DNA of 64,000 bases, taken from Heracleum sosnowskyi (lineage: Eukaryota > Streptophyta > Magnoliopsida > Apiales > Apiaceae). A model generated the notes under the pieces. That model did no database searches. It was not told where the DNA came from and was given only the letters and a program-made list of their open reading frames with translations. Shown here in pieces: positions 9,741 to 20,440 of this stretch. The position numbers and the translations under genes are program-made. The number at the start of each line of letters is the position of its first letter. The stretch's first letter is position 1. The DNA lies in contig CM061243.1 in NCBI GenBank assembly GCA_030848705.1, positions 117,204,674-117,268,673 on the forward strand, written 5' to 3'.

Positions 9741-11016
9741 TGTTAGAAATGAATACCACTAGAAACTAGACAGAGGGGGGGTGAATGGATAGTTTGATAT
9801 ATTTTTCGATCTTGAAAACTAAGTAAACAACTGTATGTGATTATGATATGTAATATGCAAAAAGTAAATAACACACACAATCACTTTAATCTACTTTGTA
9901 TAAGCAAATTAAATACTACAGCTTTCCAGGAAATTCACAATCGAATTTCTGGCTTCTAAACAAGAACGGTTTGAACTTGCTTGCTTACAGAGAAAAGAGC
10001 TTAGCAAATAACTATGTGTATCTCTCTTACAGCTTACAGTTGTGTGTGCACGATATATATATTTACCTATACAAACTAGGCACACACAATATTACACAGC
10101 TACCCCTTCTGAAAGTCCAACTTGTCCTGCCATAAGAAGTTCACTGTGTCAGGAAGGACCACCTGCTTTTCGGAGTCTTTCCCGTTTCTGTAGCTGCTTG
10201 TCTCTTATCTTTCTCTCCAAGTTTAGCTGTAGATTTGCCATCTGTTCTTTGGACCACCTTGCCAGAACAAATGCTTCAGTATTTGTCTCCTTTGATTCTT
10301 GGTTCTGTACCTTGATTTGTCTTGTTATAAACGGCTAAGTGTTGATATCGTGAACTCCACTTTATCCCTGACTATGCGATCTCCCTTGTGAGGACTACGC
10401 GATATAGCCTTTGAAGACTTTGCGACATAGGTCATTTGACGACTATGCGACATAGGTCATTTGATGACTATACGACATAGGTCATTTGATGACTATGCGA
10501 CATAGGTCATTTGATGACTATGCGACATAGTGCTTCTGAGGACTTCACGATCTAGGCTCCTTTGACTTTGCTGACTTCAACACTTCACGACATGTGTCTT
10601 GAGGACTTCTCGACATAGTACAAAATGGACTATGCGATATAGTACTTCACGACATGGATATTGGTGACTTCACGACATAGCTTTCTTTTGACTTTGCTAT
10701 ATAATGCCTTAGACAAATTCCTGCAACTTATTTCTTCATAGCCTTATTCAACTCTATCCTGCTGCATGAACACTTCTGAACTTCTACCAGGATAATTATT
10801 CAATGGCCTATATACAATCTAGATGCAAGAAACTTTACTAAGCTCATTATAAGTCTGAGCATACATGATCAAACTAATGTTCATGAGAACAAGACAAGTA
10901 CATTTAGAGACCTATACTATATCCCAGTGATAGAAATCACTAGGTCATGTAGTGTGACATAGTCACATAGTGTAGGCTTGTTAATAGTGGTATTCAGACA
11001 TGTCTTGAGCCTAACA
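9741..11016 (-). repeat. 5' LTR of element A
   Basis: 1276 bp, bounded by TGTTAG at 9741 and CTAACA at 11016, a perfect 6-bp terminal inverted repeat. The left border abuts the primer binding site and the right border abuts the interrupted gypsy gag ORF, so both ends are well fixed. A TATA-like run lies at about 10051-10062 (minus strand), and the word array at 10370-10705 lies upstream of it in the U3 part. The partner LTR is outside the window. Confidence 0.9.
10370..10705 (-). repeat. Palindromic word array in the LTR of element A
   Basis: About a dozen variants of 'gactatgcgacatag' are seen, including a run of about five near-identical copies (10430-10530) with a 25-bp period and the spacer 'gtcatttgat'. 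The core CTATG-CGA-CATAG is a palindrome with a 3-base centre. Other copies are degenerate ('gacttcacgacatag', 'gactatgcgatatag'). The array sits in U3, upstream of the LTR TATA box, where enhancer elements are expected. Related words recur at 3440-3860 before ORF3. Confidence 0.85.
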
Positions 11017-11823
11017 GGTGGCTTTCATGATGTCTTGGGTGAATGGTGGTGTAGGATCATCAGGATCTCCTAGGGGCAATAAAACACTAGGATCACCCCT
11101 TGGGGCTTCAGCCCTTTTAGTCCTTCTTGGTGTTGGGTCCAAGTTGATTATCGGGACTCCCCCAGTTGCTCGGCCTTGGGCGTTGGTAGCCTCCTCCTCA
11201 GCAAGGAGTTTTTTGAGCCTTGCAGTCTCTGCCTCATGAGCTGTAAGTTTCTCCCTAGTAGTTTGAGGTTGTTCCCGATTGGTTTGGGAAGAACATCTCC
11301 TTCTTGGGGCAACATCCCTCTCATCTCCTGTTGAGTAATTCTCGTCCTCGGTATAAGGACCTGAGAAGTCTTGAATCAAAGGGGTTCGTCTTGTTTGGGG
11401 TCCCAGACCTTGAACATAAGGGGGCACGTATGCCTCATGGTAGATCAGATTAGCTCCACTACCACCAGTTGGAGGTCGGGGTGGCATACCATAGCCGGAC
11501 ATTCCCAACGTTTGAGTTGCGTATTGAGGAAGATCAGTGGTATGGAGTTGAAGGCTCCTCAGGGCATTCATGAGCAGCGGGGAGGTCGTGATCGGTTGCT
11601 GGTGAACGGTCTCTTGTGGATTAGATCCATGAATGACCATCTGCAGGGGATTCGTCCCTTCAACCGAAATCGGGATTTCCGGTCCTTGAGTATTGGTGGG
11701 GATATTCGCCCCTTCAACGCCAGTAGTTGGCGGTGGTTGATTTCCGTGAGTATCAGCCTCAGAGGTGACAGGGTGATCCTCAGGAGTTTGATTATCTCGA
11801 GCTATTCTTCGTGTGTTTGCCAT
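11011..11823 (-). pseudogene. gag: Ty3/gypsy gag, N-terminal part, truncated by insertion of element A
   Basis: The ORF of 270 codons starts MANTRR and is Pro/Thr/Gly/Gln-rich with a charged segment REKLTAHEAETARLKKLLAEEE (split across residues of about 190-212). This is the N-terminal style of gag in Tat/Athila-like gypsy elements. The coding sequence breaks off at 11017, where the LTR of element A begins; the last codon and TAG stop come from that LTR. The ATG lies 13 bp after a primer binding site, which supports the start. The rest of the element must lie left of window position 1, beyond element A. Confidence 0.75.
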
Positions 11824-11835
11824 GGTTGATGTTGT

Positions 11836-11855
11836 CTTCCCACAGACGGCGCCAA
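11836..11855 (-). promoter_or_regulatory. Primer binding site of the gypsy element
   Basis: The minus strand reads TGGCGCCGTCTGTGGGAA directly after the LTR end. TGG at the start of the site and the GCGCC core are typical of plant Ty3/gypsy (Tat/Athila-like) primer sites. Which tRNA is used is not certain from sequence alone. Confidence 0.75.
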
Positions 11856-11856
11856 A

Positions 11857-12400
11857 TGTTGTGGATTAAAAAACGTGATTGTGTAATTAATGCTAAGGTT
11901 TAATGAGCTTTCGAGCTTTAATGGCTGCACTTGTGTTTCGAGACTAAATCGGTCCTCACAAGATGCCTACGTATCTCAAATCGTTATTGAGAATCAAGCC
12001 AAAGATGTAGTTCTGATTGTAGGATGAGGGACCTTATATAGGCGTCTGGAGCCTAGTATTTATGGTATGTTTACGAGTCTTAGCAAATAAGTCTCCTTTT
12101 TGATATTGGATAAACATTGTATTTCTTGCTGGAGAATTCGTTTCCTTGTCGATAAAGGTTATGACTCATTAATTGCCTTTAATTGGGATTCTGGATCCTT
12201 CTTTGACCAATTTGCCATAATTTGGACTCTTTTCATGAGCTGTATATTTTCCCTATTCATTAATTACGAAATTAATGAATAATTAGGGTGTCGGTCCTTA
12301 AATACCGGCCTTTTAATTGAATCGGCAATTATATTTCTATAATTACTTTTCTGTCCATATCAATTATATACATATTTTTACACTTTTAAACTCAAATATT
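11857..12400 (-). repeat. 5' LTR of the interrupted gypsy element (outer border uncertain)
   Basis: On the plus strand the LTR border is TGTTGTGG at 11857, next to the primer binding site. A minus-strand TATA box (CCTATATAAGG, about 12032-12042) fits an LTR promoter. I could not find the distal TG/CA border or the target duplication; the end given is a guess, after which the sequence becomes very AT-rich. Confidence 0.55.
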
Positions 12401-12740
12401 TAGTTTTAATCTAAAGTTTATTACACAATATCGAAGTTCTATTTTAAAATTTTGGTAAATTGAAATACTTTTTATCTTATAATACGAATTACTTTTTCAC
12501 TCAACTTAAATTTTCACAAATATTTTGAGCAATGTAAATTATGATTAGACGACCTTAATGACTCTGCATCTACATGATATCTAAGATCAAACTTTTTGGT
12601 TTCATCACAGGTTGATCTAAATATATGTTATAACTCAACCATCTTATATTATGTTGCTTGTTTGACCAAAATTAAAAAAATGGTGGAAGAAGAGAAAATG
12701 TGATTTATCTAAAAATATTTTTAAAGAAAACTCAAAATAA

Positions 12741-12800
12741 CGTATAGTATAATGGTTATGGTATGAGTTTAATTAGAGAAGGTCAGTGGTTCAATTCTCA
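12741..12800 (+). repeat. tRNA-related (SINE-like) repeat, copy 1
   Basis: A-box-like TAGTATAATGG and B-box-like GGTTCAATTCT (12788-12798) are spaced as in a tRNA-type Pol III promoter. It is not a tRNA gene, because the acceptor stem does not pair. This is the most diverged of four copies in the window. Confidence 0.45.
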
Positions 12801-12823
12801 ACACTAATATAATTTCATCTACA

Positions 12824-13679
12824 TTTTGCATAAATATAAATGGGAAGGTGTTTTTGTAATTTTTAACATACAGAAGCAAAATGTAAATTCATAGGTATTA
12901 AAATGACAGATATCAATCATTTAAATTGGCAAAAGAGAATTGTAGATTATGCTCAAGCGATAATTTTTTTTTTTTTTGTAATTATATGTTATACAATATT
13001 CTAGAAATAATATAAATCAATATTTATTTACTCTAAAATAAAAATAAAAAAATGGGAGAAGATGTTATTTATGTAATAAGAGTTTTAAAGTAAAATCAAA
13101 ACAAAGTGTAGCACAATGGTTGTGGTGCAAGTTTGAGTGTGAAAGATCACAGGTTCAATTCTCAAAATTAACATAATTTAAGTTATTTTTTGCATAAACA
13201 TTAAAGGAGTGATGTTTTTGTAATTTTTCAAAAAATAGGGGCAAAATCGTAACTTCACTTTGCATAAATATAAAAGGGAATGTGTTTTTGTAATTTTTAA
13301 CATACATGAGCAAAATGTAAATTCATAGGTATTAAAATGACATATATCAATCATTTAAATTGGCAAAAGAGAATTGTAGATTATGCTCAAGCGATAAAAA
13401 TATTTTTTTTGTAATTATATGTTGTACAATATTCTAGAAATACTATAAATAAATATTTATTTACTCTAAAATAAAAATAAAAAATGGGAGAGGATGTGGT
13501 TTATGTAATAAGAGTTTGAAAGTAAACTCAAAACAAACTGTAGCACAATGGTTGTGGTGCAAGTTTGAGTGTGAAAGGTCACAAGTTCAATTCTCAAGAT
13601 TAACATAATTTAAGTTATTTTTTGCATAAACATTAAAGGAGTGATGTTTTTGTAATTTTTCAAAAAATAGGGGCAAAAT
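12824..13679 (+). repeat. Tandem duplication of a roughly 430-bp unit holding two tRNA-related repeats
   Basis: Unit 1 (about 12824-13258) and unit 2 (13259-13679) match almost throughout: 'tttgcataaatataaa', a T-run, 'attatatgtt', then a tRNA-like head and a tail 'gcataaacattaaaggag'. The tRNA-like heads have A boxes TAGCACAATGG at 13109-13119 and 13541-13551, and B boxes at 13152-13162 and 13584-13594. Unit 2 continues across the solo LTR insertion into 17292 onward. Probably a tRNA-derived SINE duplicated with its flank. Confidence 0.7.
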
Positions 13680-16600
13680 TGTGACGCCCCAAAATCCGGG
13701 GTCAGGATTTGGTGCCACTATCACTCTGAATAAAACATAATGATACAAACGACCCCTCAGCTAAGGATCGATCACAGGTCATGGTATGAAACAAGAATCT
13801 AAAATATCAAAGTTTATTACAACATCTAATTCAGTTTTATTACAAACCATTGCCACTATCTAAACATTGGTAAAAAAAAATGAATTCTATCTGCCCGACA
13901 ACTAGAACCTACTTCTTGAATCAGGCCTCCTCACGGTCTCCTTAGCGGTTACTCGCAGATAGCTAACTTCGTTCTTAACTGAAAGGTTAGGGAAAAATAG
14001 CAAGGAATGAGCTGCAACGCTCAGCAAGTACTAAACAGTTCCAATATACAGTGCCTTATTAACATGAACAGGAATATACAACAGGGATAAATGGAATAAT
14101 ATCATTAACGGTATCATTTGCATCAAGGCACAAGGAAATCATGGTACAAAAGACATAATAACTTCAGGGTAAAAGATTCATGGCAATCCGTTATAACAAT
14201 TTTAATCAAAACTTTATCAAAACTATTTTATGACGCTACGGATTACAGCCGGTGATCAGCCACGAAGTAATCCCGAACCGCGCTGGGTTCTCAAATATAA
14301 AGGGGATCCCTAGGCAACATTTAAGCCTATCAATAAGTGTGAAAAGGATTTGCGTCTAATCCAATCCACCAATTCAAGAAAACGTTTGTTTCATTTCAAA
14401 TATTCTTTTATTGTATAACATGGATGCCAGGGTGATAACAACACTAACAATATCAAAGGGATCATTATCAATCATAAGTCAATGGTATACTAGGGATTTC
14501 TTTTGAGAATTTAGCTCGAATGAAAGTTAAAGTTTAACTGCAATAAAGGTGATGTTTATTATTAACAAGGATAGTAAGGATAAGTGATCAGCTCGTAATA
14601 GGGAACGGTCAAGGTACACGGTCAAACGAATTTAAGGAATTTAGGATTTATGTCAAGGGTTAATTGTAAGCAAGGTATAAGTTGGAATTAAAAGCATTTG
14701 CAATGGTTATATGATATGGAAAGGTAAGCATGACAATCATTACAAGATATAAAGCATTTGCAATAATGTACGAGGCGGGGATAGAAGTACTTGCCTCTCG
14801 ACTTGACCTAGGAATCACTCGATTTTAACCGAACGAATCTTTCCCTTATCCGCTTCGGAACCTACACATAATAATACCCTTTATTACTAATCGCTCTCTT
14901 GACACTTGTACTATATATAACTTTAAATATTAATACACGCACGCTTGCACAAAAATTTCCAGCATCGTACAATAAAACCATCTTACACATACTTAAATAC
15001 ACATATACTTACGTATACTTAAATATACATATACTTACATATACTTAATCACATCTTCTGATATATACATTAATATACACTGATCATATCCATATTCAAG
15101 TGATCACATCACATTTAGATCCAATCAAGCACATAAGCATAAGTTCTTCTCGACACTACTTAGTACATTACATTATCTCATGACTACAAGCAATTAAACA
15201 ACCAATTAATCAAGTTACTTTGCATCAATCCACACATAACCCTTCTGCACATCTTAAATTTAGCAAGGCATATCAAGGCCTCACTTCAAATAGCTCACAA
15301 AATCAATGCACACACTTAAGACACTATAATGCGCACCTTGGCACCACTTGGAGTGCCTCGGCAGAAAACTCACACTATACTTAGGGCTTTTATCCCAAAC
15401 TGACTTCTACAGAAACTTAATACAAAATGCTAACTAATGCAAGTGGTTTGGCACTAAGGCCTCACCTGGGCCTCCCTAGGCCTCTCTTCAAAGTTGACAC
15501 AAAACTGCCTATCCTGTTTTACATTCTGCCCTGTTTTTAGTCACTTGTAACGCCTATATCTAATCCATTTGTTGCTTTTAATGACATGTTAAGACTTCCT
15601 AGACTCTATTATGATGTTATAAACCAAAGGCACATGAATGTCTTTCACAAAATATGGTTTTAATCAACCAAAAGTTGACCTATGTCGAATCTGTCCTGTT
15701 TTGACCTATGTTCAGATTTTTGCCAATGCACCTAACCAAATGCACGTTTTCTTTCAATTTAAAGACACCAAACTCATGCACACACCAAGGCCTAACTCTA
15801 CTGAAGTTGGGCCTATGAGGGCCTCACAAATGCATGCTCAAAATGCTAGGTTTTAGTGACCTCAAAATCTGTCCTAAGTGATTGACATGACTACTTACCA
15901 CTTTAACTCTTTTATAAATTTAAAAACTTAACAAGACAAGCAAAACTAAACTTATAACACACACAAGCTACTGATCATCATCAAGCATGACTAATTTTAT
16001 CAAATCAAGTCATAAAAAGAAAGGATTTTAAGGAAATAGTGACATGCAACTAAAAACCACTTAAGCACATAGGCACTTGAATTTGTAACTTACAAATCTC
16101 TACATGCATGTTCTATATTCGAATTTGTATGCATAAAAACAACTAGTATGCACTTTAAACTTGTCATGGTCAAAGGTTTAAACAAGGGTTCTTAGTAAAA
16201 CATCACTTTTGTAACATGCATGAATCAAATTGGAGTTTTTATAAAAAGAAACAAACTAGTTCTTAAATCCTTCTTGAAAACCGAATGAATGCATGAACTT
16301 TTAAAACCTTTTGGCTCCATGAGTCATTGCCAAAACGTGACATGAGTTAAAGGATGACATGATAAAGGGAGAGTACACTCCTTCATGATCATACCAAGCT
16401 CACATCCTTTATGCCTTATGGTTTAAACCTTAAATTCATAAGAACTAAAGTTTAAACCTTTGGCTTTACAAAAACATGACATGCACCTATTAACAAACCT
16501 TTAAATTGTATAAACTAACTACTACAAGGCATAAACTAGCAATGGGGGTGAAGATTATACTTGTAAGAAGCTTGAATTGAACAAGAAAAATGGAGGGGGT

Positions 16601-17291
16601 GGGGAGAAGGCCTTCGGCCGAATAGAGGGGAGGAAGAGAGGAGAGAAAAGTTTGGTAGAAAAGAAATGGTGAGTGGAGAGAAAGTGGAGTGGCTTTGTTG
16701 TTTAGTATGTTTGATTTAGGTAGTGGAAATGAGAGATTACTAAACTACCCTTGCCACTAGCTTAGGATAAAATGCATGCAAGGTTTTTGTGGTAATTTTC
16801 ATGGTCAACTAGCATGAAATGTCATTCTTAACCCTACCCACTATATAATTCAAATTTGCATGCAAGGGCACTTTGGACATATGCTAACTATTATTCTAGA
16901 ATCAGAATTATGATTTTAAAAGAATGATTTTTAATAAATAAACTATAATTCCATAAATCATATAATTTATATCATAAAATACTTTAGAATTTTAGAAATT
17001 TTATAAGAGTACTTTCATATTTAAGAATAAAAAATATATATATATATATAAAGATATTTACCTTAATTAGATACTTTAATAATAACCCTCTTAAAAAATA
17101 CAATTAAATAATTTCTATACCTCTAAAATTCAAAATACGACACATAATCACATAAACAACTAATTCTCATTCCGGCGCGATCGTACGCACACATATATAA
17201 TCCACTTAAGATTTAAATTAACACATAAAATATATAGATATATATATATAAATATTCATATAATATTCTAAATAATTTACCGGTTGTTACA
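13680..17291 (-). mobile_element. Solo LTR of a Ty3/gypsy element (Tekay/Del-like)
   Basis: 3612 bp starting TGTGACGCCCC and ending GTTGTTACA, flanked by a perfect 5-bp duplication AAAAT (13675-13679 and 17292-17296). It splits the host repeat 'ggggcaaaat/cgtaacttcac', which is intact in the neighbouring tandem unit (13230-13258), so the insertion borders are exact. No coding capacity and no internal region are seen, so this is one long LTR left by LTR-LTR recombination. Long LTRs with a TGTAAC... start and a ...GGGGCGTCACA end on the reverse strand are typical of Tekay-type chromoviruses; the lineage call is by resemblance. Confidence 0.8.
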
Positions 17292-17296
17292 AAAAT

Positions 17297-17620
17297 CGTA
17301 ACTTCACAGGCATTAAAGTGACACTTTTTGCCCTTGTGTTGTGTTTTAATATATAATAATAGATAGATTTTACATAAATTATATTTATATCGCACGGGAT
17401 AATTTATAAATGTTATTCATGAACTTTTAAATACAAATTAAATTTGTTTTTCTTGAAGAAATTGCAAAATAATATTTGCAAACCCTATTAAGTTGTTATT
17501 AAGTTGATGATACTTATCTTATTAAAATTAATCTTTATTGTTTTATTTATTATTCCATATTTTCCCTGAAATTTCATTTTTTTTTAAATTTAAAATCATT
17601 AAATTTGTATTTCCTATATG
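17297..17620. other. Noncoding stretch, tail of the split host repeat then AT-rich DNA
   Basis: The first ~30 bp continue the host repeat interrupted by the solo LTR. The rest is AT-rich with no coding or RNA feature that I recognise. Confidence 0.6.
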
Positions 17621-17703
17621 TTTTACTCATTAACTTTATTATAGTACGTATAGTTAGTTTTAAGAAAAATGGCAAAACGATACCAATAAACGCTATTCAT
17701 AGG

Positions 17704-18788
17704 GCTACCAGCAGCCACCTTTACGCGTTGTGTCCATTCCATTACTGGCCTACCTTCACAAAAGGTAAATGAGTAAAATTCTGCAATAATCAGCCTACTC
17801 ATCAACATTTTCCTACATTCTAGAAATAGACCCAAAAGTTACCTTGAAGGTGAAAGTAAAGGTTATTGTTGGGGACATAATCATAGACGAGCAGCCTTTG
17901 ATTATCGGAAATGCAGTAACCAACTAGTGAAACCAGATGGCGATGATGTACACGACTTATAATTTCAACTTCAGCTTTAAACTCTCGTTCACCCTGTCCT
18001 CCCCCAACATTTAGCTGTTTTACCGCTATTTCCTTTCCATCCACTAGGTAGCCTTTGTAGACACACCCAAATCCACCTTCACCTAGTAGATTTTGCTTTG
18101 AAAACCCATATGTAGCATCCACAATTTCTCCATAAGTAAACCATGGCCTTGAATTATCCAACCTGCTCGACTCTGTTGGTGAATATACAACTTCATTGCC
18201 CATATAAGTTCCATTGTGAGTTTCAAATGTTTGCACTTTTAACAAGGCGGAATCTTGATACAACACAAACCGAACTAATCAAATTAAAGAAATCGAATAT
18301 CACAGCATCTTATGTACAGGACTTGTAATCAAGTCATAAATCTTGATATATATTTTCAGATTCTTTTGTCACTAGCTCATTAAAATTCTAGGGGTACATT
18401 GAAATGAGTCTAAATTAAACAGTAAAGTACCTGACTTTAGCGAACAGCTAAATGAAGTTGGTATAATGTGATCATTATTCATAAGAGAGAACTTCATCTT
18501 CCTCTTTCGTATACAAAACACAGCTGTTCCAATCAGGCTTATCAATATGAGACCTAACACCAAAACAATGGCAACTGTACCACCAGTGCCAATGCCGGCA
18601 CTTTCTGTAGACTTCAAGTTTGCAGATGTATTGGTAGTCGAATTGATAATATTAACCGTACACCAAAACCCTAGGTCTTTTCTGTTCAAAACCAAAATTA
18701 ACACCATAATTGGAGTGAGGAATGAGAAGTGGAGATTGTGACTAACCGAGCAGCGAGATGCAGCCGGAGCCGACGGTTCTTCTTCCAT
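17704..18788 (-). pseudogene. Truncated PERK-type (proline-rich extensin-like) receptor kinase
   Basis: Three exon-like pieces on the minus strand. A transmembrane piece (TVAIVLVLGLILISLIGTA then basic RKRK; within 18470-18640). A kinase N-lobe piece (17843 to about 18266) with FTYGEIVDATYGFS, glycine loop GEGGFGCVYKG, catalytic Lys in IAVKQL, helix-C Glu in EFKAEVEII and hinge LLVYDYVPNNNL. It ends at a plausible GT donor (17842-17841). The next piece, GRPVMEWTQRVKVAAGS (about 17704-17757), stops matching kinases there. The HRD and DFG motifs and the whole C-lobe are missing, and the usual proline-rich ectodomain is absent upstream. It cannot encode an active kinase. It may be a fragment carried by a transposon, since a CACTA-like end lies at 19461. 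Confidence 0.75.
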
Positions 18789-19320
18789 GACCTAGAAAAT
18801 TAGTGGTGAATATGAAGTGTTAATTGAAAGTAATGGTTTTGTGTATTTGTGAATTGGGGGAAAGATAAATGTGGAGAGGAGAATTTAGGAAATGAAAAAT
18901 GAAAATCTCCCGCCTATGTTGAAACTGCGTTGAATTGGTGACCACGGCCTTCTTCTTGAATTGGTAATCGAGATATTGAAAGAGGTTTGATAAAATCGAA
19001 CTGATATTGAATAAATTGAAAGGGGAATGAGAGAATCGAACAATTTGGGGGGCAAATTGAAGCTTTTTGTCGAAAAGAGGGGTTAGGGTTCTCGAAGAAA
19101 AGAGGGGCAGTGGGGGAGTTTGATTTTTAGGTTTTTGTTTTGGGGGAGGGGAGGGGAGGGGGGCGGGTGGGAGTTTAGTATTTTTACGTTTTATGTTTTT
19201 TTTTTGTTGTTAAGAGGGACAGAGCGGGAGATAAATTTGGTCAAGGGGAAATATTTTGCCCAAGGGGGAAAAGAAAAAGGAGGAAGGAGGGGGTTTGTTT
19301 TTTGAAAAATGAGGGTCAGA
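18789..19320. other. Noncoding, purine-rich stretch with a G-quadruplex-prone run
   Basis: No ORF of interest. Positions of about 19139-19172 hold successive G-runs (at least five runs of 3-6 G separated by single bases) on the plus strand, a strong G-quadruplex pattern. The surrounding DNA is G/A-rich, ending near 19320. Confidence 0.6.
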
Positions 19321-19461
19321 TATCGTTAATTGAAGTAAGCGATGTGTAGATTACTATTAGACATCAGTTTTAATTTTTCCGATGTAAGAGATACTTTTAA
19401 CATCAGTGGCTTTTCTGACCGATGTCTAATGTGTGATGTCTAATGTAGTTTTTCTAGTAGT
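19320..19461. mobile_element. Terminal part of a CACTA (En/Spm-like) transposon
   Basis: The plus strand ends 'gtttttctagtagtg' at about 19461; its complement is CACTACTAGAAAAAC, a typical plant CACTA terminal inverted repeat. The preceding ~140 bp hold short direct and inverted repeats of 'gatgtctaatg/gacatcag', as expected of CACTA subterminal repeats. I did not find the other end in the window, so the element may be truncated. Confidence 0.6.
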
Positions 19462-19632
19462 GTGTATTGTCTTGGTAGAGGTTCCAGGACTAGAAGAGAG
19501 ACATCCAGTTAGAGCTTGGACATCAGGCAAGTTTACTAACTCTTACTCTATTGTTCAGAGTAGGTATATTTTCAGATGTTTAATACTTGCTTATGCATAT
19601 GTATATATATATATATATAAAGTTAAGTTCTA

Positions 19633-20012
19633 TGGAGACCACCTTTTTTGTGGAGACCTGAAGACCACATACGTTCTGCAATCTAAATTTAGCAAAATAT
19701 AATATTTTATAAATTATGTTCTATGTAAATAACTATTTTCATTTAAAATCTTTAAAATTATATATGTTTTGCAACTAAAACATAGCAAAATATATTGTTC
19801 TGCAAAACATGTTCGGTTTGCAGAACATTCATGTTTAGTTTGCAGAACTTACATGATTTTCAAGATTTCAATGAAATAGTGATTTTCATAGAATATACTT
19901 TGCAAAACAGTACGTTTTGCAAATTTTTGATTACAAAATATGATCTATTTTGCCAAATTTAGATTGCAGAACGTATGTGGTCTCCAGGTCTCCACAAAAA
20001 AGGTGGTCTCCA
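19633..20012. mobile_element. MITE with about 65-bp terminal inverted repeats
   Basis: The left arm begins TGGAGACCACCTTTTTTG at 19633, and the right arm is its near-perfect reverse complement, ending at 20012. The arms agree over about 65 bp apart from a few differences. The interior repeats 'tttgcagaaca/tttgcaaaaca' in both orientations, so it can fold extensively. It is noncoding, 380 bp. I could not find a convincing target duplication, so the superfamily is open. Confidence 0.75.
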
Positions 20013-20440
20013 CAAAAGGTGATCTATTTGATAAAAGTATCGTGGCAAGTTTTCGTATCCTATGTTTTAGTTATGAAAATATCTTTGGAGCATATTTATG
20101 CAAGTTTACGTTCTTTAAACACATATACCAATGCTTTATTCTGTTGTGTTTACTGTTTTAATATCAAGTGTATTTGCTCGAATTATATGATGAGTTGTAC
20201 ATGTTAAAGTTTTGATTAAGTTTTAATATCAAGTGTATTAGAGTTATATTAGCGTTGTGATTCTTTTCTGATTTGAAAGAATCGTTTGGAGATATTTTTT
20301 AGTAATTGATTGATTGTTATTGATTTTTTCCTCGTTTGAGAGAGAGGATATTATTTAGTGATTAAGCAATTAATTATTACTAGATTCATATTGGGAAATT
20401 ATGAAATAATTGAGTCATACGGCGTAACAGTGGATATGGT
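20013..20440. other. Noncoding AT-rich stretch
   Basis: No coding, RNA or repeat feature that I recognise, apart from short repeats of 'tttgagtatcaagtgtatt'-like text near 20160-20240. Confidence 0.5.

Larger units (their letters stand above)
1..11016 (-). mobile_element. Sirevirus-like Ty1/copia retrotransposon, element A (3' end off window)
   Basis: On the minus strand the order is LTR (9741-11016), tRNA-Met-type primer binding site, gag, pol, then a large third ORF that runs off the left edge. Gag with a long coiled coil, a copia domain order (protease, integrase, RT, RNase H) and an extra ORF after pol are hallmarks of the Sirevirus (Maximus/SIRE) lineage; the assignment is by domain layout, not by tree. 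The element sits inside a gypsy gag ORF: its LTR supplies the last Cys and stop codon of that ORF at 11011-11016. The flanking bases at 11017-11021 are GGTGG, but the matching target duplication lies outside the window. gag, pol and the visible part of ORF3 have no internal stops, so the copy looks fairly recent. Confidence 0.85.

Noticed and set aside
10370..10705. CRISPR-like array of 25-bp repeats
   Set aside because: Repeats are degenerate, spacers are nearly identical to each other, and the context is a plant LTR. It is not a CRISPR array.
13109..13165. Possible tRNA gene
   Set aside because: A and B boxes are present, but the acceptor and anticodon stems do not pair and the unit repeats with long tails; treated as SINE-like.
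17213..17395. 60-codon minus-strand ORF
   Set aside because: AT-rich text at the end of the solo LTR and its flank; no domain and crosses the insertion border.
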